A DNA stretch of 64,000 bases, from NCBI RefSeq assembly GCF_029853675.1, contig NZ_CP122539.1:1295001-1359000 (forward strand). The letters run 5' to 3'. The notes below the pieces were generated by a model. The model made no database searches. It was not told where the DNA came from and saw only the letters and a list, made by a program, of their open reading frames with translations. Source of the DNA: Tenacibaculum tangerinum (GTDB taxonomy: Bacteria; Bacteroidota; Bacteroidia; Flavobacteriales; Flavobacteriaceae). Of the stretch, positions 25,728-34,850 are shown piece after piece. Both the position numbers and the translations under genes were made by a program. Numbering within the stretch: the stretch's first letter is position 1; every line of letters starts with the position of its first letter.

Positions 25728-26543
25728 TTAAACAGCTACATCATACTCTCTAAGAGCATCGTTTAACGAAGTTTTTTTATTCGTACTTTCCTTACGTTTT
25801 CCTATAATTAAGGCACAAGGAACTTGGTACTCACCTGCAGCAAATTTCTTAGTATAACTTCCAGGAATTACTACCGAACGTGCAGGAACAACTCCTTTCA
25901 TTTCAACTGGCTCCTCCCCTGTTACGTCAATAATTTTAGTACTCATCGTTAATACCACATTCGCTCCTAAAACAGCTTCCTTCTCTACTCTAACTCCCTC
26001 TACAACAATACAACGAGAACCTATAAAAGCTCCGTCTTCAATAATTACCGGGGCAGCTTGTAAAGGCTCTAGAACGCCACCGATTCCTACTCCTCCAGAC
26101 AAGTGTACATTCTTACCAATTTGAGCACAAGAACCCACAGTTGCCCACGTATCTACCATCGTACCCTCATCAACATACGCACCAATATTTACATAACTAG
26201 GCATTAAAATAGTGCCTGCCGAAATATAGGCTCCATGACGTGCTACCGCATTGGGCACTACACGTATTCCTTTTGCTTCATAGCCTCGCTTTAATGGAAT
26301 TTTATCATGATATTCAAAAATGCCTGCTTCTAGAGTTTCCATTTTTTGAATCGGAAAATACAATACTACGGCCTTTTTTACCCACTCATTTACCTGCCAT
26401 CCGTTCTTTGTTGGTTCGGCAACACGTAAATCTCCGGTGTCTAATAAAGCAACCACTTTTCTAATGGCATTAATCGTAGTTTCTTCTTTTAACAACTCGC
26501 GGTTATCCCACGCTTTTTCTATAATTGATTGTAATTCTGTCAT
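25728..26543 (-). CDS. dapD: 2,3,4,5-tetrahydropyridine-2,6-dicarboxylate N-succinyltransferase
   Basis: 271 residues from MTELQSIIEKAW. Acts in lysine/diaminopimelate synthesis. The left-handed beta-helix hexapeptides (VNIGAYVDEGTMVDTWATVG, VHLSGGVGIGGVLEPLQ) and the C-terminal SLNDALREYDVAV are typical. The frame stays open 20 codons upstream, but that segment is hydrophobic and unlike the family, so the start at 26543 is chosen. Confidence 0.95.
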   Translation of the reverse strand: MTELQSIIEKAWDNRELLKEETTINAIRKVVALLDTGDLRVAEPTKNGWQVNEWVKKAVVLYFPIQKMETLEAGIFEYHDKIPLKRGYEAKGIRVVPNAVARHGAYISAGTILMPSYVNIGAYVDEGTMVDTWATVGSCAQIGKNVHLSGGVGIGGVLEPLQAAPVIIEDGAFIGSRCIVVEGVRVEKEAVLGANVVLTMSTKIIDVTGEEPVEMKGVVPARSVVIPGSYTKKFAAGEYQVPCALIIGKRKESTNKKTSLNDALREYDVAV

Positions 26544-26639
26544 ATTAAAAATATTTTTCAGCAAAAATAAAATTGCTTCAAAGAATATACTGCGAAGATA
26601 CATTTTTTAAACAGATATTTCTTCCTTGTTTAATTTAGC

Positions 26640-26647
26640 TACCTTTG
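26640..26647 (+). promoter_or_regulatory. -7 box TACCTTTG of ruvX
   Basis: Exact match to the Bacteroidetes -7 consensus TAnnTTTG, 16 bases before the ATG at 26663. No good -33 TTG at the standard spacing. Confidence 0.5.
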
Positions 26648-26662
26648 CCAAAAACTTTTTTA

Positions 26663-27076
26663 ATGGGCAGAATAGTAGCCATAGATTTTGGAAAAAAGAG
26701 AACAGGAATTGCAGTAACTGATGAGTTACAAATCATTGCTTCAGGATTGACAACAGTTGATACTTCTGAGTTATTGACTTTTTTAAAAGAATACACACAA
26801 AAAGAAAATGTTGACCTCTTTTTAGTGGGAAAACCAAAGCAAATGGACAATTCAGATAGCGAAAGTGAAGTGCTTATTCTTCCTTTTTTGCAAAAACTCG
26901 AAAAAACCATTCCTGCTATTCCCATAAAGCGTGTCGATGAGCGATTTACCTCTAAAATGGCTTTTCAAACCATGATCGATAGTGGTTTAAAGAAAAAACA
27001 ACGTCGAAACAAAGCATTGGTCGATGAAATTAGTGCAACGATTATTCTACAATCTTATTTATATTCTCAAGACTAA
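26663..27076 (+). CDS. ruvX: Holliday junction resolvase-like protein RuvX/YqgF
   Basis: 137 residues. RNase H-like fold with the first catalytic strand IVAIDFGKKRTGIAVTD, KPKQMDNSDSE and VDERFTSKMA. The family is implicated in resolving recombination intermediates and in pre-16S rRNA processing. Start at 26663 places the Asp at the usual position; the six codons before it are unlike the family. Confidence 0.9.
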   Translation: MGRIVAIDFGKKRTGIAVTDELQIIASGLTTVDTSELLTFLKEYTQKENVDLFLVGKPKQMDNSDSESEVLILPFLQKLEKTIPAIPIKRVDERFTSKMAFQTMIDSGLKKKQRRNKALVDEISATIILQSYLYSQD

Positions 27077-27125
27077 TTTTGCACAAAATTGTAATTCAAA
27101 ATTCGTAATTCGTCATTCTATATTG

Positions 27126-27133
27126 TATTTTTG
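27126..27133 (+). promoter_or_regulatory. -7 box TATTTTTG of def
   Basis: Matches TAnnTTTG, 24 bases before the peptide deformylase start. No clear -33 TTG. Confidence 0.45.
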
Positions 27134-27156
27134 CACTTTTTAAAAATAAAAATTAG

Positions 27157-27741
27157 ATGATTTTACCCATTGTAGCATACGGAGATCCTGTATTACGTAA
27201 AGTAGGAAAAGAAATCGACAAAGATTATCCGCAGTTAGAAAAACTAATTGCCGATATGAGAGAAACCATGTACAATGCTAACGGACTTGGTTTGGCAGCT
27301 CCACAAATAGGAAAAGACATTCGTTTGTTTGTGATTGATGCTTCTCCTTTTGCTGAAGATGAAGATTTAAGTGAAGCGGAAAAAGAAGCTTTCAAAAACT
27401 TTAATCGTGTTTTTATCAACGCTAAAATCATTAAGGAAGAAGGTGATGAATGGGCTTTTAATGAAGGTTGTTTAAGTATTCCTACCGTTAATGAAGATGT
27501 TTTTCGTCAAGAAAAAGTGACTATTGAATACCAAGATGAAAACTTTGAAAAGCACACAGAGACTTTAAGCGGATTGCCTGCTCGTATTTTTCAGCATGAA
27601 TACGACCATATTGAAGGAATTTTATTTACCGACAAGCTTTCTTCATTAAAAAAACGATTGATTAAAAAGAAATTAGAAAATATTTCAAAAGGAAAAGTAA
27701 ACGCAGGATATCGTATGCGTTTTCCTAATGCGAAGAAATAA
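27157..27741 (+). CDS. def: Peptide deformylase
   Basis: 194 residues. Removes the N-formyl group from new proteins. Three motifs are present: GLGLAAPQIG, EGCLSIP and the metal site QHEYDHIEGILF. It sits ahead of DUF5606 and mazG on the same strand; fmt lies 9 kb away. Confidence 0.95.
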   Translation: MILPIVAYGDPVLRKVGKEIDKDYPQLEKLIADMRETMYNANGLGLAAPQIGKDIRLFVIDASPFAEDEDLSEAEKEAFKNFNRVFINAKIIKEEGDEWAFNEGCLSIPTVNEDVFRQEKVTIEYQDENFEKHTETLSGLPARIFQHEYDHIEGILFTDKLSSLKKRLIKKKLENISKGKVNAGYRMRFPNAKK

Positions 27742-27778
27742 TAATTGAATTAGTTATACACTAAAAAGACATTAAAAT

Positions 27779-28207
27779 ATGGAATTTAACAAAATTATAG
27801 CTGTAACAGGGAAACCAGGTTTGTATGAAATTTTATCACAAACTAAAACAGGAGTTATCGTAAAATCTATTGTTGATGATAAACGTTTTCCTATTACTGC
27901 TACACATAATGTAAGCTTATTAGAAAACATCGCTATTTATACCTACGAAGAAGAAGTGCCTCTAGCACGTGTATTCAAGAACATTGCTGATAAAGAAGAG
28001 GGTAAAGAAGCGATTTCTCATAAAGAAAGTGCCAATAAATTGACTGCTTATTTTGCTGAAGCTTTACCTGGTTACGACGAAGAACGTGTATATGCTTCCA
28101 ACATTAAAAAAGTAATACAATGGTACAATATCTTAGCAAAAGCTAATTTTGACTTTAGTACCTTAACGGAAGCTGAAGCAGAAGAAACAACTACCGAAGA
28201 AGCTTAA
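27779..28207 (+). CDS. DUF5606 family protein
   Basis: 142 residues. N-terminal MEFNKIIAVTGKPGLYEIL is the DUF5606 signature; a second small domain follows and the C terminus is an acidic tail rich in Glu and Thr. Function unknown; widely kept between def and mazG in Bacteroidetes (from memory of the family). Probably in an operon with mazG, 3 bases downstream. Confidence 0.85.
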   Translation: MEFNKIIAVTGKPGLYEILSQTKTGVIVKSIVDDKRFPITATHNVSLLENIAIYTYEEEVPLARVFKNIADKEEGKEAISHKESANKLTAYFAEALPGYDEERVYASNIKKVIQWYNILAKANFDFSTLTEAEAEETTTEEA

Positions 28208-28210
28208 ATC

Positions 28211-28990
28211 GTGAATACTCGTAAACAACAGTTAGCTGCCTTTAATCGTTTGTTAGATATCATGAATGACCTTCGTGAGCAATGTCCGTGGGATAAAAAA
28301 CAAACCTTACAAAGTCTACGTCATTTAACTATTGAAGAAACCTACGAGTTAGCAGATGCTATTTTAGACAACGATTTAGAAGAAATAAAAAAAGAATTAG
28401 GCGATGTGCTTTTGCACATCGTCTTTTATGCTAAAATAGGTAGTGAAAAACAAGCTTTTGATATTGCCGACGTTGCCAATTCAATTTCAGATAAATTGAT
28501 CGACCGTCATCCGCATATTTATGGAGATGTGGTGGTTGAAAATGAAGAACAAGTAAAGCAAAACTGGGAAAAACTCAAACTGAAAGAAGGAAAAAAATCG
28601 GTTTTAGAGGGGGTTCCTAAAAGTTTGCCCGCGGTTATAAAAGCCAACCGTATTCAAGATAAAGTAGCGGGAGTTGGTTTTGATTGGGAAGAACCACACC
28701 AAGTATGGGAAAAAGTTCAAGAAGAGCTTTCTGAATTGAATGAGGAAATCAACAACAACAATCAAGAGAAAATAGAAAAAGAGTTTGGAGACGTGTTGTT
28801 CTCTATGATTAATTACGCTCGTTTTATTGGCGTGAATCCTGAAAATGCGTTGGAAAAAACCAATAAAAAATTCATCAATCGTTTTCAGTATTTGGAAGAA
28901 GCTGTTAAAAAAGAAGGAAAACAACTTTCTGACATGACCCTCGCTGAAATGGATGTGCATTGGGAAAATTCAAAAGAGTTTTTCAAATAA
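28211..28990 (+). CDS. mazG: Nucleoside triphosphate pyrophosphohydrolase MazG
   Basis: 259 residues, two MazG modules. Cleaves NTPs to NMP and pyrophosphate, clearing unusual nucleotides or lowering ppGpp effects. First module CPWDKKQTLQSLRHLTIEETYELADAI with LGDVLLHIVFYAKIG; second module EFGDVLFSMINYARFIG. Start is GTG, three bases after the DUF5606 stop. The 3' end is partly duplicated downstream. Confidence 0.9.
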   Translation: MNTRKQQLAAFNRLLDIMNDLREQCPWDKKQTLQSLRHLTIEETYELADAILDNDLEEIKKELGDVLLHIVFYAKIGSEKQAFDIADVANSISDKLIDRHPHIYGDVVVENEEQVKQNWEKLKLKEGKKSVLEGVPKSLPAVIKANRIQDKVAGVGFDWEEPHQVWEKVQEELSELNEEINNNNQEKIEKEFGDVLFSMINYARFIGVNPENALEKTNKKFINRFQYLEEAVKKEGKQLSDMTLAEMDVHWENSKEFFK

Positions 28991-29028
28991 TATAAAATTG
29001 GGAAAATTCAAAGGAATTTTTCAAATAA
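28960..29028 (+). repeat. Duplicated mazG 3' end
   Basis: The last 31 bases of mazG, from TTGGGAAAATTC to the TAA, recur 38 bp downstream (28998-29028) with two changes. Small tandem duplication that leaves the stop codon intact. Confidence 0.8.
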
Positions 29029-29035
29029 ACTTTCT

Positions 29036-29330
29036 GTCATTACGAAGGAGGAACGACTGAAGTAATCTGTTTTTCTCAAACTATAAATACAAAGATTGCA
29101 TAGTTACCACTCGCAATGACGATTTTCGAAATCACCACTCGTCGCTACCGTCATTACGAAGGAGGAACGACTGAAGTAATCTGTTTATTTCTAACTATAA
29201 ATATAAAAATTGCTTCGTTACCACTCGCAATGACACCTTTCGTTCATTTCGACTACGCTCAATGAACATCATGCAATGAAGCTCCCTGTCATTGAGAACG
29301 TTAGATAGGAATCTCATCCTCTTTAGCACA
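29036..29330. repeat. REP array, two 114-bp units plus tail
   Basis: Two units start at 29036 and 29150, 114 bp apart. Each begins GTCATTACGAAGGAGGAACG and ends in CACTCGCAATGAC, an imperfect palindrome. A tail containing TCGACTACGCTCAATGAACA follows. The same unit and tail occur at 45.09-45.60 kb. No gene is present in this spacer. Confidence 0.85.
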
Positions 29331-29360
29331 AATACCATAGAATTTCCGTATTTTTACTCT

Positions 29361-30086
29361 ATGAACATCATCATTATCACCGGAGGAAGTAAAGGAATTG
29401 GGAAAGCCTTGGCTGAAAAATATGCACAAGAGGACTACAAAGTGTATTCATTGTCTAGGAGTATTGTAGATTTGCAAAATGTGACACAAATTTCTGTAGA
29501 TTTATCCGATACCAAAGCCACTCACAACACTTTTAAAATGTTGTTAGATGACATTAAAAAACTAGAAGTTACTTCTATTACCTTAGTGAATAACGCAGGA
29601 AGACTGGGTACGATAGCGAATTTAGAAAACATTTCTTCGGAAGATATTGCCAAAAGCATCCATCTAAACACCACTACACCACTGATTTTATCGAGTTTGT
29701 TTATAGAAGGTACCCAGCACCTAATCTGTAAAAAACAAATCATTAGTATTTCCTCAGGTGCAGCGGTAAAACCGTATGAAGGTTGGAGTGTATATTGCAC
29801 CTCAAAAGCAGCGATTGACATGATGACCAAAACCATTGCTTCGGAACAAAACGAACTTGAACATGGTGTACAATGCAATGCCATTTACCCGGGTGTGGTA
29901 GATACCAACATGCAAACCCATATTAGAAGCACCGATAAAAAAGATTTTAAGAACCTACAACGTTTTATCGATTTAAAAGAAAACGACCAACTCTATACCC
30001 CAAAATATGTCGCGGAAACCATTTTTAACATCGACACCCAAAACAAACTACAGAATGGGGATATTGTAGACATTCGGGATTTTTAA
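29361..30086 (+). CDS. Short-chain dehydrogenase/reductase
   Basis: 241 residues. NAD(P)-binding GGSKGIGKALAEKYA, NNAGRLG, and catalytic Ser...YCTSKAAIDMM (Tyr-x3-Lys). Closest in pattern to sepiapterin reductase/YueD-type SDRs, but substrate cannot be set. ATG 29361 begins right at the Rossmann strand; the 23 codons before it are spacer. Confidence 0.85.
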   Translation: MNIIIITGGSKGIGKALAEKYAQEDYKVYSLSRSIVDLQNVTQISVDLSDTKATHNTFKMLLDDIKKLEVTSITLVNNAGRLGTIANLENISSEDIAKSIHLNTTTPLILSSLFIEGTQHLICKKQIISISSGAAVKPYEGWSVYCTSKAAIDMMTKTIASEQNELEHGVQCNAIYPGVVDTNMQTHIRSTDKKDFKNLQRFIDLKENDQLYTPKYVAETIFNIDTQNKLQNGDIVDIRDF

Positions 30087-30111
30087 TTTGAAATTAACGT
30101 GAATCTTGTTT

Positions 30112-30150
30112 AAGCTGCCCATAAAGTTATTTTCGGTAGCTTTTTTATTC
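30112..30150. terminator. Hairpin terminator after the SDR gene
   Basis: AAGCTGCC paired with GGTAGCTT (one G-T/mismatch) across a 16-base loop, followed by a T run, between convergent genes. Confidence 0.6.
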
Positions 30151-30167
30151 ATTGATTTTGCTTTAAT

Positions 30168-30602
30168 TTAACACGAAGTATCTGCAATGATTTTCCATTC
30201 ACCTCGTATCCTTTTAAAAATAATCATAAACACTCCCTCAGCATCTCCTACCGTTCTTTTTAAGTGATATGCTCCCATTACAGAGTAGGATCCTTCAGTA
30301 ATTTTAGAAATATCATTAACTTTAAAAGTTAACGTACCTGTGTGTGCTTTTGTAGGATAGCCTTTTTTATAGTTATCTAAGGTTTTCTGCCAACCAAAAG
30401 TAATTCCGTTACGTCCGTAAAACTTTAAAGAATCACTTTTCCAATACCCTTGCATGAAACCTTCTAAATCGTGGTTAAACCAGGCTTTTTCTTGCTTTTC
30501 CATCACCGATAAAATCTGTTGTTTTTCTGTTTCTTCTGAAATTTCTTGCTTACACGAAACGAGTAGTATTCCTAAAAAAACAATACTGAATAGTTTCTTC
30601 AT
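30168..30602 (-). CDS. SnoaL/DUF4440-like lipoprotein
   Basis: 144 residues. Lipobox LLVSC, then an NTF2-like fold: ILSVMEKQEKAWFNHDLEGFMQGYW and a final strand GEWKIIADTSC. Members are ligand-binding or of unknown function. The stop is separated from moxR by a base, so the pair may be co-transcribed. Confidence 0.8.
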   Translation of the reverse strand: MKKLFSIVFLGILLVSCKQEISEETEKQQILSVMEKQEKAWFNHDLEGFMQGYWKSDSLKFYGRNGITFGWQKTLDNYKKGYPTKAHTGTLTFKVNDISKITEGSYSVMGAYHLKRTVGDAEGVFMIIFKRIRGEWKIIADTSC

Positions 30603-30603
30603 A

Positions 30604-31557
30604 TTAAAATAATGAGCTAATAATGTCTTTTACAGTAACTCCTTCGGCTTCTGCCTTGTAATTTTTTACAATTCTATGCGATAAAATAGGAATGGCTACT
30701 GCTTGCACATCTTCAATATCTGGTGAGTATTTTCCATGTACAGCTGCGTGTGCTTTGGCTGCTAATATTAAGTTTTGTGAAGCCCTTGGTCCTGCTCCCC
30801 AATCAATATATTTGTTGATGAAATCGGTTGCTTTATCTGAATTAGGACGTGTTTTACCAACCAAACCTACGGCATACTCAACTACATTGTCTGCTACAGG
30901 AATTTTACGGATTAATTTTTGAATTTCAAGAATTTCATCCGAAGAAAAAATCGGATTTACGGTTTGCTCAGTTATGGATGTTGTGTTTTTTACTACTTGC
31001 ACCTCTTCTTCAAAACTTGGGTATTCTAAATAAATCGAAAACATAAAACGATCTAACTGCGCTTCTGGCAACGGATAGGTTCCTTCTTGTTCAATAGGGT
31101 TTTGGGTAGCCAGCACAAAGAACGGAAGTTCTAACTTGTAATGATGCCCTGCTATGGTTACCGATTTTTCTTGCATTGCTTCTAACAACGCTGCTTGAGT
31201 TTTAGGTGGTGTACGGTTTATTTCATCTGCTAAAATGATATTCGAAAAAATAGGTCCTTTTATAAATTTAAAGTGACGTGTTTCGTCTAGTATCTCACTC
31301 CCTAAAATATCAGAGGGCATTAAATCGGGTGTAAACTGAATTCGGTTAAAGTGTAATCCTAAAGCACTTGAAATAGTGTTTACCAATAATGTTTTTGCCA
31401 ATCCTGGCACTCCTATTAACAACGAATGTCCGCCACAAAAAATTGAAAGAAGCGTATAATTTACAGCTTCTTGCTGACCGATTATAACCTTACCTATTTC
31501 TTGTTGTAGTTGGCTGTATTTTTCTACTAGCGTGTTTACTGCTTTTACATCAGACAT
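30604..31557 (-). CDS. MoxR family AAA+ ATPase
   Basis: 317 residues. Walker A GVPGLAKT, Walker B ILADEINRTPPKTQAALLEAMQE, sensor ATQNPIEQEGTYPLPEAQLDRFMF. MoxR proteins act as chaperones for von Willebrand-type partners; none is adjacent here, so the client is unknown. A tail-to-head arrangement with the SnoaL-like gene suggests an operon. Confidence 0.9.
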   Translation of the reverse strand: MSDVKAVNTLVEKYSQLQQEIGKVIIGQQEAVNYTLLSIFCGGHSLLIGVPGLAKTLLVNTISSALGLHFNRIQFTPDLMPSDILGSEILDETRHFKFIKGPIFSNIILADEINRTPPKTQAALLEAMQEKSVTIAGHHYKLELPFFVLATQNPIEQEGTYPLPEAQLDRFMFSIYLEYPSFEEEVQVVKNTTSITEQTVNPIFSSDEILEIQKLIRKIPVADNVVEYAVGLVGKTRPNSDKATDFINKYIDWGAGPRASQNLILAAKAHAAVHGKYSPDIEDVQAVAIPILSHRIVKNYKAEAEGVTVKDIISSLF

Positions 31558-31606
31558 ATATTATGTTTTTCTTTATTCTAAAAAATTAATTACAAACTTT
31601 TGTAAA

Positions 31607-31636
31607 ATGAAATTCCCGCTCTCGCGGGAATGACAA
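31607..31636. repeat. Palindromic hairpin ATTCCCGC
   Basis: Perfect stem ATTCCCGC (31612-31619) and GCGGGAAT (31624-31631) with a TCTC loop, followed by GAC. Typical short palindromic repeat of the GTCATTCCCGCG type, between moxR and the SurA-like gene. Confidence 0.7.
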
Positions 31637-31655
31637 TATACTAAATTATTAGTTT

Positions 31656-33029
31656 TTATTTGTTTTCTTTCTTCCAATCTTTATTAAAATTGCATTTCTT
31701 ATAGTCGCTACTTAGCTTTAAGTATGTTTCTTGTATTTTTTCCTTAGTCCATTTCGTTATTTCTTCCTCTTTTTTCTTTGCCAATGCAAATTCTTGCATT
31801 CTTACATAATCTTGTACTAAATCTGCCTTATGCGTTTCTGTTTTGTTTTTCATTAAAATTACTCCATACATCTTTTCTCCTTCACGAGTTTCATCGTAAA
31901 ACACATCAGACAATTCGCCTTTTTTCAATTCACTAATTCTAGCAAATAACTCTGGGGGCATTCTTGTGAGTTCAAAATTTGGTTCTTGTGTGTAAGGATT
32001 CATAATTAAGCCTCCACTATTTTTTGTTTCCTCATCTTCAGAATACTTTTTAACTGCTTCTTCAAAAGTTATTTTTTCTGCCTTAAGATCGGCTACAATT
32101 TTTTCTATTTGTTCTTTGGTCTCGTTTAATTTTTCATCAGATACTTCTGGTTGCATTAAAATATGAGAAACTTCACGTTGATTCCCCTTTACTTTATGTA
32201 GCTGAATGATATGATATCCAAAAACTGACTTGATAGGCTCTGAAATTTGCCCTTCATCTAGTGAGAAAGCTGTTTCTTTAAACTCTTTAATGAACTGACT
32301 ATCTTTGGTAATAATATATTTCCCTCCGTTTTGAGCTACTGCTGGATCGTTAGAATTAATAATTGCTTTCAGTTTAAAACTAGCACCGTTTTCTACCTCT
32401 TTTTTTATTTCGTTTAGTTTATTTATAATACGTTCTTCTTCTTCTTTCGCTGGTTCTGCTTTAAGTATTATTTGTTGTAACTCGACCTCAGCAGGAATTT
32501 CTGGAAGTTCTCCTTTTTCCTCTAATCCTTTATAGTAAATTCGTATTTCCTCTGGAGTTACATCGATGTTTTCTGTAATTTTTTGTTGTTCTTTTTCAAT
32601 TAATACATTTTCTCGTTGAACTCTGCCTAACTCTTTCTTTAAATCTTCCATATCATTGAATCCGTAAGCTTCCACCACTTTTTCTTCACTTCCATATTCT
32701 CGTGTAAAATAAGCGATACTTCTACTTACCCTGCTATCAATTTCTGATTGAGAGATGGTAACACTATCAATAATTGCATGATGCGCTAATAATTTTAGTT
32801 GCATTAATTCTTCTAACATCTCACAGTCTGAAATTGTAACTCTTCCTTCATTACGTTGCTCAATTTCTTGCTTAAATTTATCGATATCAGAATGTAACAC
32901 TATATTTTTCCCCACTACAACAGCAACCCCATCAATTTTTGTTTGCTGTGCATTTAGCGTGGTTAACCCCAAAAACAAGGTAAATACTATGCTAATATTC
33001 TTTAAAGTTTTTATTTTGAATTGCATCAT
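31656..33029 (-). CDS. SurA-like periplasmic peptidyl-prolyl isomerase
   Basis: 457 residues. Signal peptide, a SurA N-terminal helical domain with VVVGKNIVLHSDID, and two parvulin domains (VELQQIILKAEP and REVSHILMQP, with FGYHIIQLHKV and the second with EDEETKNSGGLI). Folds outer-membrane proteins. It starts 38 bases inside the upstream gene, suggesting translational coupling. Confidence 0.85.
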   Translation of the reverse strand: MMQFKIKTLKNISIVFTLFLGLTTLNAQQTKIDGVAVVVGKNIVLHSDIDKFKQEIEQRNEGRVTISDCEMLEELMQLKLLAHHAIIDSVTISQSEIDSRVSRSIAYFTREYGSEEKVVEAYGFNDMEDLKKELGRVQRENVLIEKEQQKITENIDVTPEEIRIYYKGLEEKGELPEIPAEVELQQIILKAEPAKEEEERIINKLNEIKKEVENGASFKLKAIINSNDPAVAQNGGKYIITKDSQFIKEFKETAFSLDEGQISEPIKSVFGYHIIQLHKVKGNQREVSHILMQPEVSDEKLNETKEQIEKIVADLKAEKITFEEAVKKYSEDEETKNSGGLIMNPYTQEPNFELTRMPPELFARISELKKGELSDVFYDETREGEKMYGVILMKNKTETHKADLVQDYVRMQEFALAKKKEEEITKWTKEKIQETYLKLSSDYKKCNFNKDWKKENK

Positions 33030-33849
33030 TAATCAGCTTTTTTTCAATATCTCGTATTAATTCTAATTTTCTTTTATGTAAAATAATTTGTTTTATTCTA
33101 GGACTAACATAACTCAACGGAGCCGTAGCGTTTTTAGGTAACATATTTTTTACAGCGACCAAATATACTCCTAAACTATCTTCTTTTTGTATGAATTTTG
33201 ATATTTTTAACAAATTTTCATTGGTTTCAGTACGCAAAGGCGGTATTTCTTTCTTTAAAAAATCAAGAGTAACCCAAGTTGAATCTTGCAAACGATACGA
33301 TTTAAAATTTAACAAATGTCGCTCTAAGTCTTCTTTATCTTCTTCTTTATCTGACTTGAATTCTCTAATAGTTTCTGTTTTTTCTAAATAATTTGTACCA
33401 AAGTACACATACTCAAACTGTAACAATTCTTCATTTACTTTAAAATTTTCTTTGTTTTTGTTGTAGTATGAAGCAATTTCTTCACCAGTTACAATAGTAT
33501 CTAATTGTTGTTTTATTAAACGTTCCTTGTACCCATTGATGTACAAGCTTTTTTTATAATCATTAACTAAATTTTGAATTTCCTCGCTTTGTGCTTCCGT
33601 TATATTCTCTTCCGCTTTTATATATAACAACTCTTGCTTTGCCCATGAATTAATCAGTCCTTTTACGATAACTAAACTATCTTTTTTAGAAAGGTTTTTA
33701 GGTAGCAAACCCGTAATATCTTTTTTATATAAATGCTTGTTGTAAACGGTAGCTATGGGGCGTTCATACGTTACCTTTTTAGTTTTTAAGGTTATAAGGT
33801 CGCAAGAAACTATAAACAATATTACTACTACAAATATGTATTTTTTCAC
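32992..33849 (-). CDS. Periplasmic chaperone-like lipoprotein (SurA-related N-terminal domain)
   Basis: 285 residues. Lipobox IVSC, then helices typical of a SurA/PpiC chaperone domain (ATVYNKHLYKKDITGLLP, INSWAKQELLYIKAEENI). No clear catalytic parvulin domain, so it is probably a non-enzymatic chaperone. Its last 38 bases overlap the SurA gene. Confidence 0.65.
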   Translation of the reverse strand: MKKYIFVVVILFIVSCDLITLKTKKVTYERPIATVYNKHLYKKDITGLLPKNLSKKDSLVIVKGLINSWAKQELLYIKAEENITEAQSEEIQNLVNDYKKSLYINGYKERLIKQQLDTIVTGEEIASYYNKNKENFKVNEELLQFEYVYFGTNYLEKTETIREFKSDKEEDKEDLERHLLNFKSYRLQDSTWVTLDFLKKEIPPLRTETNENLLKISKFIQKEDSLGVYLVAVKNMLPKNATAPLSYVSPRIKQIILHKRKLELIRDIEKKLINDAIQNKNFKEY

Positions 33850-33918
33850 TTTGAATTATTTATGAGGATTTTTAAAAAACTTAGGGTTCCTCTTTTTATT
33901 CTTAATTTTTTTTTAATC

Positions 33919-34200
33919 TTACAATGAAATAATGCCTTTAATTGACTCTGCTTTTTTATAATAGGAAATAACTTCGTCTGAACTCTTTACGGTTAAATGT
34001 ATAGATACACTTACGTACTTTCCTGTTTTAGATTTCTTTGTATTGATAACTGCCCCACCATTATTAAATAAGTCTTGAACTTCTTGCACCTGATTACCGT
34101 CGGTAGGAACAATAAATTTATATAAATATTTAGCAGGAAATGTTGTGGTGTCTTCTAATTGTGATTTTAACTTGCTATAAAAAGCTTCTCTATCTTGCAT
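33919..34200 (-). CDS. DUF493 family protein
   Basis: 93 residues, YbeD/DUF493-like: FPAKYLYKFIVPTDGNQ and GKYVSVSIHLTVKSSDEVISYYKKAESIKGIISL. Small ferredoxin-like fold protein of unknown role. Confidence 0.8.
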   Translation of the reverse strand: MQDREAFYSKLKSQLEDTTTFPAKYLYKFIVPTDGNQVQEVQDLFNNGGAVINTKKSKTGKYVSVSIHLTVKSSDEVISYYKKAESIKGIISL

Positions 34201-34295
34201 AATTCAATAATTTCTATTAAAACCATTGATAAAATATCGTTTTTACAATGGAGTACAAAATTACACTATTTATTATATTTATAAATTGAAACTTC

Positions 34296-34303
34296 TATTT
34301 TTG
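34296..34303 (+). promoter_or_regulatory. -7 box TATTTTTG before the AAA gene
   Basis: TAnnTTTG match ending five bases before the ATG at 34308, implying a very short or absent 5' UTR. Confidence 0.5.
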
Positions 34304-34307
34304 CCCC

Positions 34308-34850
34308 ATGCAACAAAAAATAGTCTTAATAGGTGGTCCTGGCACTGGTAAATCTTCAATTTTAAAAGAATTTATAAAGCGTGGGTACAAGTGCATGCCC
34401 GAAATATCGAGAGAAGTTACCTTAAAAGCTCAAAAAGAAGGAATCGATCAGCTTTTTTTAGAACAACCCCTATTATTTAGTCAACTACTGTTAGAAGGTA
34501 GAGAACAACAATATTTGGAAGCTCATCAAAGCAATGAAGAAATCATTTTTTTTGATAGAGGAATTCCCGATGTGCACGCGTATATGAATTATTTAGGCTC
34601 AGACTATCCTCCTGTATTCAAAGAAAAGAGCAATCAATACCTATATACGAAAGTTTTTATGTGCGCTCCGTGGAAAGATATTTACAAATCTGATAACGAA
34701 CGCTACGAAACTTTTGAACAATCTGTTAAAATTGATACTTTCTTAAAAGAAGCGTACGAAGAAATTGGATACCATATAATTGAGGTGCCTTTCGGTTCTG
34801 TACAAGAGCGTTGTGATTTTATTTTACATTCGTTAAAAAACAATGTATGA
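34308..34850 (+). CDS. AAA ATPase, NadR/AAA_28-like
   Basis: 180 residues. P-loop GGPGTGKSSILKEF, then GYKCMPEISREV and a FFDRGIPDVHAYM segment, the pattern of AAA_28/thymidylate-kinase-like proteins. Substrate unknown. Its last 8 bases overlap recQ. Confidence 0.8.
   Translation: MQQKIVLIGGPGTGKSSILKEFIKRGYKCMPEISREVTLKAQKEGIDQLFLEQPLLFSQLLLEGREQQYLEAHQSNEEIIFFDRGIPDVHAYMNYLGSDYPPVFKEKSNQYLYTKVFMCAPWKDIYKSDNERYETFEQSVKIDTFLKEAYEEIGYHIIEVPFGSVQERCDFILHSLKNNV

Noticed and set aside
29036..29234. CRISPR-like pair
   Set aside because: Same REP family as above.
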